Shown: in pieces, positions 8,201 to 14,864 of the stretch | Layout: the number at the start of each line of letters is the position of its first letter | Position numbering within the stretch: position 1 is the stretch's first letter | Virus record (IMG/VR): IMGVR_UViG_3300031898_000276 | Span: 1 to 22,892 of that record | Reading direction: 5' to 3' (one strand) | Source of the DNA: a virus | DNA length: 22,892 bases | The notes under the pieces: generated by a model | The model's database searches: none | Seen by the model: the letters and a program-made list of their open reading frames with translations, nothing else | What the model was told of the DNA's origin: nothing | Translations under genes and position numbers: made by a program

Positions 8201-9713
8201 CGCCCTTCACGATAACCATGTTTCGAGCCTTCTTAGGGTCCCTCTGGAAGGCTCCGGCATGAACGTTTGTAGCCACGTCTAATGTTGCTTTTTGGTAAGG
8301 AGGCGTCACGAGGAAAAACCCAAGCCACTTAAAATAAAGGATGCCTTGACTACCCGTCTTGGAAATTAATAAATGAATGTTTTTGACGTTTTTATTTGCT
8401 CCCGTGATTATGGAGGTTAAATCCCATTCCTTCACCGTGTAGGACGTTGGAGCTGCTGTTAAGGCTTGAACCGTGTATTCTGCATCGTCCTCAGTTACAA
8501 CCTTCACGGAATATTGCGTTTCAGCGTCTGAGCCCTTCAACTCTAAAAGAAGCTTCTTAAAAACAGTTGAATCTACAGATATAAGCGTGACACGATATAG
8601 GGTTCCGGTTCCGCCTGTGGCTGCTGTCTTCATCTGAGCGATGTCGCCATCCGTTTCAAAACTATAAGCGGTACAAGCCCATCCTTTCTCCCAGCTGTCT
8701 TCCATCCAGCCAGCGTAGCGGAGAAAACGTTTGCCGAGAGGATACAGGCTGGCGTCTCTGTTGGGTTCAATGTTGAAACATAAATCGTATTCCTCAATCA
8801 TTTCCACAATCTTAGATAACGCTGGGTCATAGTCGCATTTTAGCGCCAACATCTTTTTTTGCACGTCTTTCACGCCGAAAGTGGTGAAGCCGAGAGCAGC
8901 TTGTTTTTCTGCTTGGTCTAAAATATCCTTTACAACATCGTCGATGTCTTCATCCTCGTAGCCTTCGGCGATGAAACGTTCATAAAGCAGCGCAGACCAG
9001 CCAAGCATGTTTAATGTTAAATAGTCTCTGCCGTACTGGAGGCTTTCCGGGTCGATGCTGTCAATATAACCTCCGAAAATCCTGTTGAAGTCTCCGTCTT
9101 TCTTGACCCAGAGATAGGCTTCGTCACGATAAGCAAACGTGTTCTTGTGCTGTCCATCATGATTATCGATTATGAATTGAAGAAAGTCAGTTCGATCATT
9201 TACGCCGCCTCTATACTGAGGAACATCAAAAACATCATCTAAATCCTCGGTAGAGTAAAATGGATTCGCTTTCGTAAACAAGATGAAATCCACATACATG
9301 CTGCCAACTATGGTCCCTGCGTTACCAAAAGTTAATCGGACTTCACCCACAGTCTTTCCTGCAGGCAACTGAAAAACATGAATCGTAAAATCGGTTTCAG
9401 TAAACTCGCAACCACCGATCCATTCTCCCAACACATCAAAAATCTCCACCCAAGTGCCTGTTACACCCACCAAGTTAGAAGTTTTCTTAGCCCGAAAAAC
9501 CACATAGGGATAATCATCGCTGTCAATGTTCAACCCTAAACGCTGAAGCACGTAATAATCGCTTGTAGGACCCTTAGTGAATTTAACAATGTCTCCGTCA
9601 CATTCAACGGACGCTCCCCATGTTTTTATCCAGTTAGGCAGAGTAGGGTCTGCGAACTCTTCTCTCCATATAGCAGGTTTACAAACAAGAAGCTGCACTT
9701 GAAGACTACTCAA
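5235..9713 (-). CDS. Tail hub / tail-associated adhesin with beta-sandwich insertions
   Basis: At 1492 residues this is the largest gene here. Residues 15-150 look like a carbohydrate-binding type beta sandwich. Residues 150-335 (for example DGDFNRIFGGYIDSIDPESL) resemble the first half of a siphovirus tail hub. Residues 1131-1245 (QAAADYFLSIL, LRAGDVAVVNVP, VVQEVVHAI) resemble the second half. Between them lie several predicted lectin or CBM-like beta domains, about 340-1130, apparently inserted into the hub. Three 18-residue MSISD repeats (1265-1312) lead to a final LamG-like sandwich (1313-1492). The start is TTG, about 11 nt after GAGGAG. It follows the tape measure, as hub genes do, with RNA element A between them. 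Probable roles are tail-tip structure and binding of host surface glycans or S-layer. The domain limits are estimates by eye. Confidence 0.8.
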   Translation of the reverse strand: MSSLQVQLLVCKPAIWREEFADPTLPNWIKTWGASVECDGDIVKFTKGPTSDYYVLQRLGLNIDSDDYPYVVFRAKKTSNLVGVTGTWVEIFDVLGEWIGGCEFTETDFTIHVFQLPAGKTVGEVRLTFGNAGTIVGSMYVDFILFTKANPFYSTEDLDDVFDVPQYRGGVNDRTDFLQFIIDNHDGQHKNTFAYRDEAYLWVKKDGDFNRIFGGYIDSIDPESLQYGRDYLTLNMLGWSALLYERFIAEGYEDEDIDDVVKDILDQAEKQAALGFTTFGVKDVQKKMLALKCDYDPALSKIVEMIEEYDLCFNIEPNRDASLYPLGKRFLRYAGWMEDSWEKGWACTAYSFETDGDIAQMKTAATGGTGTLYRVTLISVDSTVFKKLLLELKGSDAETQYSVKVVTEDDAEYTVQALTAAPTSYTVKEWDLTSIITGANKNVKNIHLLISKTGSQGILYFKWLGFFLVTPPYQKATLDVATNVHAGAFQRDPKKARNMVIVKGDKFSYNVPLDSDEWTKEPAPTVIEEDNVAFWSPEAWESGGAIAAPIISADTTEKKMGAQSTKLVVGAGSYKYWHVFHDYSPSQDWSLKNYVFLWWYGTGSGKKMRVSIQSGSSYLECHFYDSFSGWSSTPIVLNIRNPNVVNGDVLSILSNVTRVTIGSYDINVSGTFRFDEVILSTTRYAWGAEHCILTNDQDSKAGIYSLKAEFKTGVLNNFQRQSSGFILQDPFDTLDLTKYDKGAHGGGEGDTYVEAGELVNKIRQITSSYRRYIVTKDLKSLNGMVVESKIISEGLSGPTSNRLIFSVTHTMNGDPTATDHVQVYSFNDYSNQKSWAVQERDYPNDPVTHYNSGVVSDHTKVAKMIITENNVKVYLDDVLVCNATRILSFTEAYVYLYGSTGNSSFQYPKQDNLKIYKDIKIYVEGLSAGWKVELWSGTNASPIEKKAEATVPSGGTVAELNVLTLVFPFTGFFKVFKPDQTLDHTSPDYSDIWGGDRYLAKQTTSQIEHKVYFPRTKDLGINAVELKKLKFWFKHSSAEATETCRLILATNDDNYYYTDFQPVTKWKELFEFDVGWIENIQFEIVGSPNLKNLNYVCFLYPATSAVTSIMLDEFRFEGETEAWGIARDEESILDIGLQPEKIFSSYYKTQEDAQAAADYFLSILKQPPLVEGSIAHPWGLPQLRAGDVAVVNVPNENINSEEMVVQEVVHAIPPASTKFTTEINLAGLPHALTDPQKRLKEHIERLQKADVYAENVEVFMGPLKDFMSISDYVEVLWEVMVSDGMSISDLLQALIDVLASDSMSISDYLQARWIWDEFGNMNDWSVETGVWSADGVLHQTQTTTGGKWLKWTHGHLVSYIFEMKGKLIADYDGVWGNRFRRVDANNMYETELVYYAAGNKGVQYYRCVGGTWTQMAYVAKTVTYNTYYKLKTDQRNEGTGLRTKVWFEAETNPCINHLEDPRSHNDGDFLMFHAVQEAGGKADFDYCHMWTE
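5778..5921 (-). repeat. Three 54-bp (18-residue) in-frame repeats in the tail adhesin
   Basis: The core CGACATG, read on the plus strand, recurs at 5802, 5856 and 5910, an exact 54-bp period. Each unit encodes D-x-MSISD followed by a helical or strand segment (YVEVLWEVMVS, LLQALIDVLAS, YLQARW). The repeats link the hub part to the terminal LamG-like domain and look like a stalk or spacer. Copy number could change by slippage or recombination. Confidence 0.85.
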
Positions 9714-9734
9714 GGCTTAGAACTCTCCTCATGT

Positions 9735-9830
9735 TTGGAGTGGATAGAGGATCCAGTTGTGCTGAGGAGACAACGCCCTTCGGAGTCGAACCCAGAAATG
9801 AGGGACCTCTACCCATTTCCCCCTTAATCA
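9735..9830 (-). ncRNA. Structured RNA element A between tape measure and hub genes
   Basis: This lies in one of only two large gaps in the tail operon. Read on the minus strand, GGGG (9819-9822), an AAA bulge (9816-9818) and TGGGTAGAGG (9806-9815) pair with CCTCTATCCA (9741-9750) and CTCC (9737-9740). TCC/GGA (9803-9805 with 9752-9754) extends the stem after one bulged base. An inner hairpin GTTGT/ACAAC (9770-9774 with 9756-9760) sits in the apical region, which also contains a tRNA T-loop-like GGTTCGACTCC. The helix is followed by AAACATGAGGAG, the ribosome site of the hub gene. Element B at 15562-15660 shares the helix, bulge and flanks. It could be a cis-regulatory leader, a processing site or a stabilising hairpin. 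The structure is supported by two-copy comparison only. Confidence 0.65.
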
Positions 9831-12112
9831 AGTCCCTGCCTCCTCTCCTCTTGAGCCACGTACCTGGCTAGTTTCCGAGCGGTTTCACGGATATCCATGT
9901 CGCTGCTGAGAGCGACGTTGGCAATATTGATGATTATATCCCCAAATCCCCTACCGTAGCCTCTTCGCCAACTCTCCGCTTGTTGCTCCGTCAAGATGGC
10001 TTCTCCTCGGTGAAGCATGGCTAAATAGCCCGTATAGGGGACATATTCTAATCCCATTTGCCGTATTGAAGGCGGTAAAGACGGTGGCGTTTTATAAGGC
10101 TCCTGCGTTGTTTTGGTTGTTGTTCCAGTCGCTGCCGTCGTCCCTGTGTAGTACGGTATTCTTTCTCCACCCTCAGTCACATAACGCGTCACGTATGTAG
10201 TTGTAATCGTAATTTCTTTTCCTCGAAGCTTATCAATCTCCGCTTGGATGGCGGCGAGGGCTGTGGCAATATCACCTTCAGCTCCCTTGAGGCAAATTTC
10301 CCACAATGCAACGATGTCTTCCCATTTACCGCCGCTCAAAGACTGCAGTGTTGTGAGACTGGACATGATGGTGCTTATTTCCGCATCCATATAGCCCTGC
10401 GTTTCCAGCTGCATCCTGAAAAGAATTTGAGCTTTCCACTCTTTCAACTGCTCAATCCTGGCAAGGTACTCGTCACGCATCTCTTCGGCTCGTTGAATCA
10501 TGAGGCCCCGTTCTTCACCGCTTAACTCATCCGCGGCTGCTAACATCTTTTCGTATTCGCTTTCCATCTCTGTGGTGAGACTTTCAATAGCGGAGTCAAT
10601 TTCCTCCGTCATCTTCCACATCTTGTCGGGTTCAGCTTCTTTGAACTGATCCATCAAAGCCTGAGCCTCGCCAAGCAGTCCATGACTAATCAATTCGTTG
10701 ACGGAAGAAACCAGGTCCTCCATTGCATCTCTAACGTCTTCCCTTGTCGCCGTGCTTTTCTCACCCATACACTCCTTGAACCGTTCCATGGCAGCCTGAG
10801 CCTTACCAACAAGCTCTTCCTCCAGGGTTGGTGCAACGGTTCCTACAGTAGCCTTAATCTCTTCAACCGCATCCATCACGATGGATTCTGCTTCATTCCA
10901 TGTGAGACCCCAGCGATCAGCGAACTCTTGAATCATGTCTCTCGCAGACGTGAAGTCGGGTTCCATACCTGACAAAGCTTCATAAACAGCTTGCCCCATC
11001 CCTTGCAGATCAACTTGGAAGCCTTCGCTTTCCTCAGTGAATATGCCAAAGAAAGAATCTTTAATGGCACCGATTTCTTCTTCCAGTGTCCCTCGTATGC
11101 TCGCCACTTTTTGCATTACGATTTTTTCCGCTTCATCCCATGTTAAGCCCCATTCATCGGCGAAAGCTTGTATGATTACCGAAACCGACCCAAAGGCGGG
11201 TTCGATGCCGGATAGAAAATCTTCCACAAGTTTAGCGGTTGTTGTTAAGTCATCTTGAAACTCTTTAGTTTCTACGGTAAAGACATCAAAAAATGACTTC
11301 TCTACCTTGTCTGCACCAGTAACAAAGACTTCTGTGAGTTCATCAACTTGCTTCTGCACATCGGGTAAGGCGTCTTCTATCCCCTTTAACTGGGCATCTA
11401 AACTTTCAAAGACTTTCGCCGACCTCAAAGTTTCCTCTTGAAGTTTTTCCTCTGCATCCGAAACGTCGTACAAGTATTCAGCAAGTTTTTCAAAGGCGAA
11501 ATACATCGCACCCGTCGCAGCCGCCGCGATACCGATAACTCCAGCGGCAGCCACGGTTGTTGTTGCAAGAGACGCTTGGCCTGCAGCCACCGCATCAATG
11601 GAAATCTTTAATTGGTCATAAGCGACCTTCCCTCGGTCAACCATCGTTATCATGCTGGGGATTACGAAAGTGACAGCCCTCAATATCGCTTCGTTGTAAT
11701 TGTTTTGTGCATAGGTTAAACGTTCTTGGATTACCGCAACATCTTTGGATGCTGCGTCGTAGGCCTCCTGAGCCTTTGCTGCCTCTTGACTGTTAGCGCC
11801 GTGTTTAGCGATTGCCTCATTTAGTTTGTCAAGAGCGTTGTTTTGACGTCTTTGAGCATCCTCCAGCGAGTTGGTGAGCCGCATCACCATAATCTGCTGT
11901 TTGTACACCGATTCATACATGGCGTACAAAGCAAAACCAGCAGTGATGACTCCGCTGATGCTCGTTGCCGCGTCTTTCCAGCTAACCCGAATCTTTCTGC
12001 TTTCCTGCTCCACCGTGTTCGCATAGTTTTTAACGTTTAACCCAGCTGACGCTAAACCTTCCTTGGTCTGATCTATCATTGACAAAATTATTTTTACTTC
12101 TGGACTGGACAT
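9824..12112 (-). CDS. Tail tape measure protein
   Basis: This 762-residue protein sets tail length and is threaded through the tail tube. It has long helical and coiled-coil stretches (about 80-140, 220-265, 430-620) and hydrophobic segments near 50-66 and 172-205 (Ala/Val/Gly-rich, ending GAMYFAF). Such segments are usual in tape measures and are thought to insert in the host membrane. Residues 263-422 hold an 80-residue tandem duplication. The C-terminal region (about 660-762) is more globular. The ATG shares one base with the TAA of the upstream chaperone ORF (TAATG). It lies between the chaperone pair and the tail hub, the canonical siphovirus position. Confidence 0.9.
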   Translation of the reverse strand: MSSPEVKIILSMIDQTKEGLASAGLNVKNYANTVEQESRKIRVSWKDAATSISGVITAGFALYAMYESVYKQQIMVMRLTNSLEDAQRRQNNALDKLNEAIAKHGANSQEAAKAQEAYDAASKDVAVIQERLTYAQNNYNEAILRAVTFVIPSMITMVDRGKVAYDQLKISIDAVAAGQASLATTTVAAAGVIGIAAAATGAMYFAFEKLAEYLYDVSDAEEKLQEETLRSAKVFESLDAQLKGIEDALPDVQKQVDELTEVFVTGADKVEKSFFDVFTVETKEFQDDLTTTAKLVEDFLSGIEPAFGSVSVIIQAFADEWGLTWDEAEKIVMQKVASIRGTLEEEIGAIKDSFFGIFTEESEGFQVDLQGMGQAVYEALSGMEPDFTSARDMIQEFADRWGLTWNEAESIVMDAVEEIKATVGTVAPTLEEELVGKAQAAMERFKECMGEKSTATREDVRDAMEDLVSSVNELISHGLLGEAQALMDQFKEAEPDKMWKMTEEIDSAIESLTTEMESEYEKMLAAADELSGEERGLMIQRAEEMRDEYLARIEQLKEWKAQILFRMQLETQGYMDAEISTIMSSLTTLQSLSGGKWEDIVALWEICLKGAEGDIATALAAIQAEIDKLRGKEITITTTYVTRYVTEGGERIPYYTGTTAATGTTTKTTQEPYKTPPSLPPSIRQMGLEYVPYTGYLAMLHRGEAILTEQQAESWRRGYGRGFGDIIINIANVALSSDMDIRETARKLARYVAQEERRQGLD
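10847..11326 (-). repeat. 80-residue tandem duplication inside the tape measure
   Basis: Two consecutive units share SFFxxFTxExxxFQxDL, a SG(I/M)EPxF segment and the anchor FAD(E/R)WGLTW(D/N)EAExIVM. The anchors WGLTW at residues 321 and 401 are 80 residues apart, as are the SFF anchors at 273 and 353. The DNA copies have diverged, so the duplication is old. Because tape-measure length determines tail length, this duplication would lengthen the tail. Confidence 0.85.
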
Positions 12113-12363
12113 TATGAATACATCTCCTTTTTCTTCATCTCCATTAACGCCCTTTGTCTAAGGATCTCCGCGCTTACGGAGCCGTCAAGCTCAGGAATCT
12201 CCGGCTTACTCAAGTCTCGTGTTGCCGCAAACTCAGCGTCGAAAAGTAGTCTTTCCCACCTCGTTTTCAAATGCTTACAACCTGGGTCCAATAGGTCACT
12301 TGGTCTCTGGTGATAGGTTTCCGCTACGAGGTCTACGATTCCTCTTAGCTTTGAGCAGGCCAC
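12112..12363 (-). CDS. Tail assembly chaperone, second (T-like) part, probably expressed by frameshift
   Basis: This 83-codon frame overlaps the end of the upstream chaperone ORF by 68 nt, in the +1 frame, and ends one base inside the tape-measure start. Its sequence (YHQRPSDLLDP and then FDAEFAA) resembles the second domain of siphovirus chaperones, in which a PSxLL motif and an FD motif recur. A GTG at 12363 could serve as an independent start, but no ribosome site lies at the right distance (GGGAGG is about 27 nt upstream). A frameshift product of about 222 residues with the upstream ORF is therefore more likely. The chaperone should coat the tape measure during tail assembly. Confidence 0.75.
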   Translation of the reverse strand: MACSKLRGIVDLVAETYHQRPSDLLDPGCKHLKTRWERLLFDAEFAATRDLSKPEIPELDGSVSAEILRQRALMEMKKKEMYS

Positions 12364-12781
12364 GAAATTTTCTTAGTTCACTCGCCCTCCCAGCGAAACC
12401 CACATGGTTCATGGCGTGACTGACCAGAAATCTTCGGTCAGAGATCTTGATCTCATCGAACCCTAACTCGTCACTGTTGTTTGGTTTTCCCTCAACAATT
12501 TTAGGCTTTACAACGATGTTGGAAAGAAGCTTGATCTGGGCTTTACGTTCATCCTCTTTAATGGCTTTGGTGGATTCCTTCGTGATCTCCTCTAGGCTGC
12601 GACGTTCATACTCCGCCTTTTTGTCTTCGTCAATGTGGAGAAGTAGGTGTTCAATCGGATCCAGGTAGGCCATCTCTACTTTCAATCCGCTTGGACACAC
12701 CACTTCCTCAGGCTTCCAAAGTTTCCGGTATTCTTCAGCAGAAGCAACAGGTTTATCCTCGGACTCCTCAGCCAAAGGCAT
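12296..12781 (-). CDS. Tail assembly chaperone, first (G-like) part
   Basis: This 161-residue protein is charged and mostly helical. Its C-terminal pattern (DELGFDEIKISDRRFLVSHA...ELRKF) is typical of the G part of tail chaperones, which usually ends in a Phe-containing segment just before the slippery site. It lies between the tail tube and the tape measure, as lambda G/GT does. The ATG follows directly after the amber stop of the upstream RHH-like ORF, in the same frame, with GAGGGAT as ribosome site. The last 22 codons overlap the second ORF and are Arg-rich, which is unlike the rest and fits a segment used only in the unshifted product. Confidence 0.8.
   Translation of the reverse strand: MPLAEESEDKPVASAEEYRKLWKPEEVVCPSGLKVEMAYLDPIEHLLLHIDEDKKAEYERRSLEEITKESTKAIKEDERKAQIKLLSNIVVKPKIVEGKPNNSDELGFDEIKISDRRFLVSHAMNHVGFAGRASELRKFRGLLKAKRNRRPRSGNLSPETK
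12362..12367 (-). promoter_or_regulatory. Candidate +1 programmed frameshift site UUU-CGU
   Basis: Codons 139-140 of the first chaperone ORF are TTT CGT. Slippage of the UUU-decoding tRNA to UUC gives TTC GTG and enters the second ORF. That ORF's frame is open only from a TAA 12 nt upstream of the TTC position, so the site falls at the very start of the permitted window. The same UUU-CGU heptamer core is known from the +1 shift of influenza PA-X. Whether it works in this host is not shown. Confidence 0.5.
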
Positions 12782-12967
12782 CTATCCCTCTTTAGCTGCC
12801 TTGTTCTTCTTGTACAGCAACTCGATGGCTTCTGAGATGACTTGGCTCTCGCTTACCGCTTTCTCGGGGAATCCTCTTTTCTTCATGATCTCGCAGAGTT
12901 TCTCGAAGATCTCTGCGGAAAGGGTTATCTCACGAGTTGACACTTCTTTCACCCTCTTATGAAGCAT
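12782..12967 (-). CDS. Small ribbon-helix-helix-like protein in the tail module
   Basis: This protein of at most 61 residues has an RHH-like pattern: a short strand (STREITLS), helix A (AEIFEKLCEIMKKRG) and helix B (SESQVISEAIELLYKK). RHH proteins bind operators as dimers. The ATG at 12967 overlaps the tail-tube stop but has no ribosome site. A GTG at 12946 preceded by GGGTGA is better placed and gives 54 residues. It ends in TAG immediately before the in-frame ATG of the chaperone ORF, so the two are separated by a single amber codon. It may be a regulator of late genes or a small tail protein that only resembles RHH. The fold call is moderate. Confidence 0.6.
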   Translation of the reverse strand: MLHKRVKEVSTREITLSAEIFEKLCEIMKKRGFPEKAVSESQVISEAIELLYKKNKAAKEG

Positions 12968-13964
12968 CTGGATATCCGGTGTCCGCGTTTGTTAGCTCCA
13001 CCTGAATCTCCGTTTCGTTTGCTACTACGGTCCCTTTTTCGCATTGAAAGTCTACGCGAAACATTTTGCGTTCTTGCCGCTCGATCCTGATTGGGGCTCC
13101 TGTGATCACGCATTTGGGTAGTATGAAGTCCAAGCGATACTTGTACGTGTCCACGATCACTATGCCCGTGTCAATGAGTAACTCTAGCTTGAAGGGTACC
13201 ACGGGTTCACCTGGTTCCACTGCTGCCGCATCTTTCAAGAATCGCTGGTAAACATCGAGGGTTCCGCTAAGCAGAGGCAAATCCATGCTTCCTGTGACGA
13301 CGCGTTCAGCTAACTCTATGCGGGTCAGTTTCCTGCTGCCTAAGACTCCGATGTCTCCCACACCGAAAACTCTTGGGGCAATATTGATTCTGAAGGCTTC
13401 CACAAGGTTCGCTAACTCGACATCGGCCAGTTCCACTTTGCTTTGATACGGCTTAAACGGGGCTAAGGCACTCCAGCCTGAAGAAGACTGCACGGTTTCA
13501 AGTTTCTCAGTTTGCCCAATAGCGCTTATGTCTGCGATCAACGGTGTTACTCCTCTTGCAATGCTAAAGCTGAGTCCAGACATGATGCAGCCTGGAACCC
13601 GCTTCTCCTTTATGGCGTCCCAGTTATAGCCCAAGGCGAAGCTTCGAACGGTTTCCGCCACCTTAAACGTGTGCTTGTACGCTGTGGTGGCGCCTTGCTG
13701 AGCTGATGTGACGCTTCCAAGAATCCATTTCAGAAACCAACCGATCATGTTGTCGGGTTTCACATCCATGTTCACGGTGACGGCTTCCTGCAAGTAGCCC
13801 TCACGATGCTCCAGTATGCTTCGACCTCTGATGCTTACGGGAAATGCTAGTCCAGGGTTTAAGGCGGTTTCGCAGAAGTTTGCAGCAAAGAACTTGTTTG
13901 GCACAACAGGCGTCGCTGGTGCATAGCTGACTTCTTCCGCAACGGCAACATATCTTTCAGGCAT
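12957..13964 (-). CDS. Major tail tube protein
   Basis: This 335-residue beta-rich protein opens with an RYVAVAEEVSYAPATP segment and has FLKWILGSVTS and AYKHTFKV stretches. These match the large tail tube proteins of siphoviruses, which stack as hexamers around the tape measure. Its length allows an extra C-terminal or inserted domain beyond a minimal tube protein of about 150-200 residues. The start is ATG 13964, with AGGAGG 12 nt upstream, a long spacing. It lies between the tail terminator candidate and the chaperone pair, as expected. The 41-bp gap upstream holds two overlapping small hairpins (CATAG/CTATG and CACGC/GCGTG) on the minus strand. Confidence 0.85.
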   Translation of the reverse strand: MPERYVAVAEEVSYAPATPVVPNKFFAANFCETALNPGLAFPVSIRGRSILEHREGYLQEAVTVNMDVKPDNMIGWFLKWILGSVTSAQQGATTAYKHTFKVAETVRSFALGYNWDAIKEKRVPGCIMSGLSFSIARGVTPLIADISAIGQTEKLETVQSSSGWSALAPFKPYQSKVELADVELANLVEAFRINIAPRVFGVGDIGVLGSRKLTRIELAERVVTGSMDLPLLSGTLDVYQRFLKDAAAVEPGEPVVPFKLELLIDTGIVIVDTYKYRLDFILPKCVITGAPIRIERQERKMFRVDFQCEKGTVVANETEIQVELTNADTGYPDAS

Positions 13965-14005
13965 TTTCTAATCATTCCTCCTATTTTTTTGCACGCATAG
14001 CGTGA

Positions 14006-14428
14006 CTATGATGGATAGATTTCTTTGTCAACGCGAAGCCGGCTTACCATCATGTCAAAAGCGTAGTCGGCCTCGCGGCCAGGAATGAACATGTAACCGA
14101 TAAGATGACTCTCCGAAACCAGCCCATCCCAGTTTTCGTTTGCCTTAAAAACTTGCCAAACAATCTCGGTTTTGTCGTGGACCCATTGATCGCAAACTTT
14201 CTCGTCGATGTGACGATAGGCAAGACCAACCACAATACTCATGATGTGGCGGTCTCCTCGCATGAGAGGCTCCACTCTTTGCTCTTCCAAAGGAGCCAGA
14301 CTTACGTATCCCTCGCCTTTGTCTGCTCTACCCCATTTTATTGGTTCGCCATAATGCCAAGTGACACCGGCTAGGTCGGCTTCAGCTTGAAGTTTCTCAA
14401 TTATTTTATTAAGCAAATCTTTGATCAA
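14006..14428 (-). CDS. Tail terminator / tail completion candidate
   Basis: This 140-residue alpha/beta protein begins with a helix (LLNKIIEKLQAEADL) and continues with strands and an HIMSIVVGLAYRH strand. This is the usual look of tail terminator proteins (gpU/HK97 gp11 type), which cap the finished tube and join it to the head. The gene sits between the gp10-like protein and the tail tube, the standard position. The start is TTG with GGAGG 7 nt upstream, overlapping the previous stop as TTGA. It ends in TAG. The sequence alone is not diagnostic, and the call leans on order and size. Confidence 0.65.
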   Translation of the reverse strand: MIKDLLNKIIEKLQAEADLAGVTWHYGEPIKWGRADKGEGYVSLAPLEEQRVEPLMRGDRHIMSIVVGLAYRHIDEKVCDQWVHDKTEIVWQVFKANENWDGLVSESHLIGYMFIPGREADYAFDMMVSRLRVDKEIYPS

Positions 14429-14862
14429 CGTAAAACCTCCTTAAGCGCTGCAGCCATCATGTCCGCAGCTATGGTTCTCACTTTTTCGCGAGTTCGTGCA
14501 ATGAAGGGATTTGGCTGCGTGCCAGGATGCATAACTCTGCGGAAAAAGACGGGGGCGCCTCGCCAAACAAAATGTAAAGCCCGTGCGCGACGAGCCACGA
14601 TTTCATGTGGCCTTGTTCCCCGCACCACATAAACAGCATAGGGAACTGTTGGAGCAATAACGTAAGCGTCTCCCTCTTTCGTCACAGTGATAGAACGTGC
14701 AAGGTCCCCTGTTCTATGTGGCGCCTCTATAACCATAATCGCTTGGCCGACGGTAGCCAGATCTTGTAAGCCCTTATCCTTTGCACACTTTATTGCCCAG
14801 GGAAAAAAATCGGCGAAATAAGACCCAAGCCGCGTCATGTCAATTCTAACAGTAAAACTCAT
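14425..14862 (-). CDS. HK97 gp10-like neck / tail completion protein
   Basis: This 145-residue protein has the family hallmarks: a helical N-terminus, APHRTGDLARSITV (about 49-62), then VPYAVYVVRGTRPHEI and an RRVMHPGTQPNPFIARTREK segment near the C-terminus, with a final helix. These P-x-RTG-L and HPG-x-x-x-x-PF motifs are typical of HK97 gp10-type proteins at the head-tail interface. The ATG lies 2 nt after the TAA of the membrane-anchored gene upstream, and its own stop overlaps the next TTG start. The motifs and context agree well. Confidence 0.85.
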   Translation of the reverse strand: MSFTVRIDMTRLGSYFADFFPWAIKCAKDKGLQDLATVGQAIMVIEAPHRTGDLARSITVTKEGDAYVIAPTVPYAVYVVRGTRPHEIVARRARALHFVWRGAPVFFRRVMHPGTQPNPFIARTREKVRTIAADMMAAALKEVLR

Positions 14863-14864
14863 GT

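Noticed and set aside
9771-9815. tRNA-like T-loop (GGTTCGACTCC) in element A, suggesting a tRNA gene
   Set aside because: The flanking bases do not form a 5-bp T stem, there is no acceptor, D or anticodon arm in the right places, and element B lacks the motif.
9735-9830. H/ACA guide RNA, because ACA follows the basal helix in both elements
   Set aside because: A guide needs a two-sided internal loop with antisense arms; here the AAA bulge is one-sided with no pocket on the other strand, and there is no clear kink-turn.
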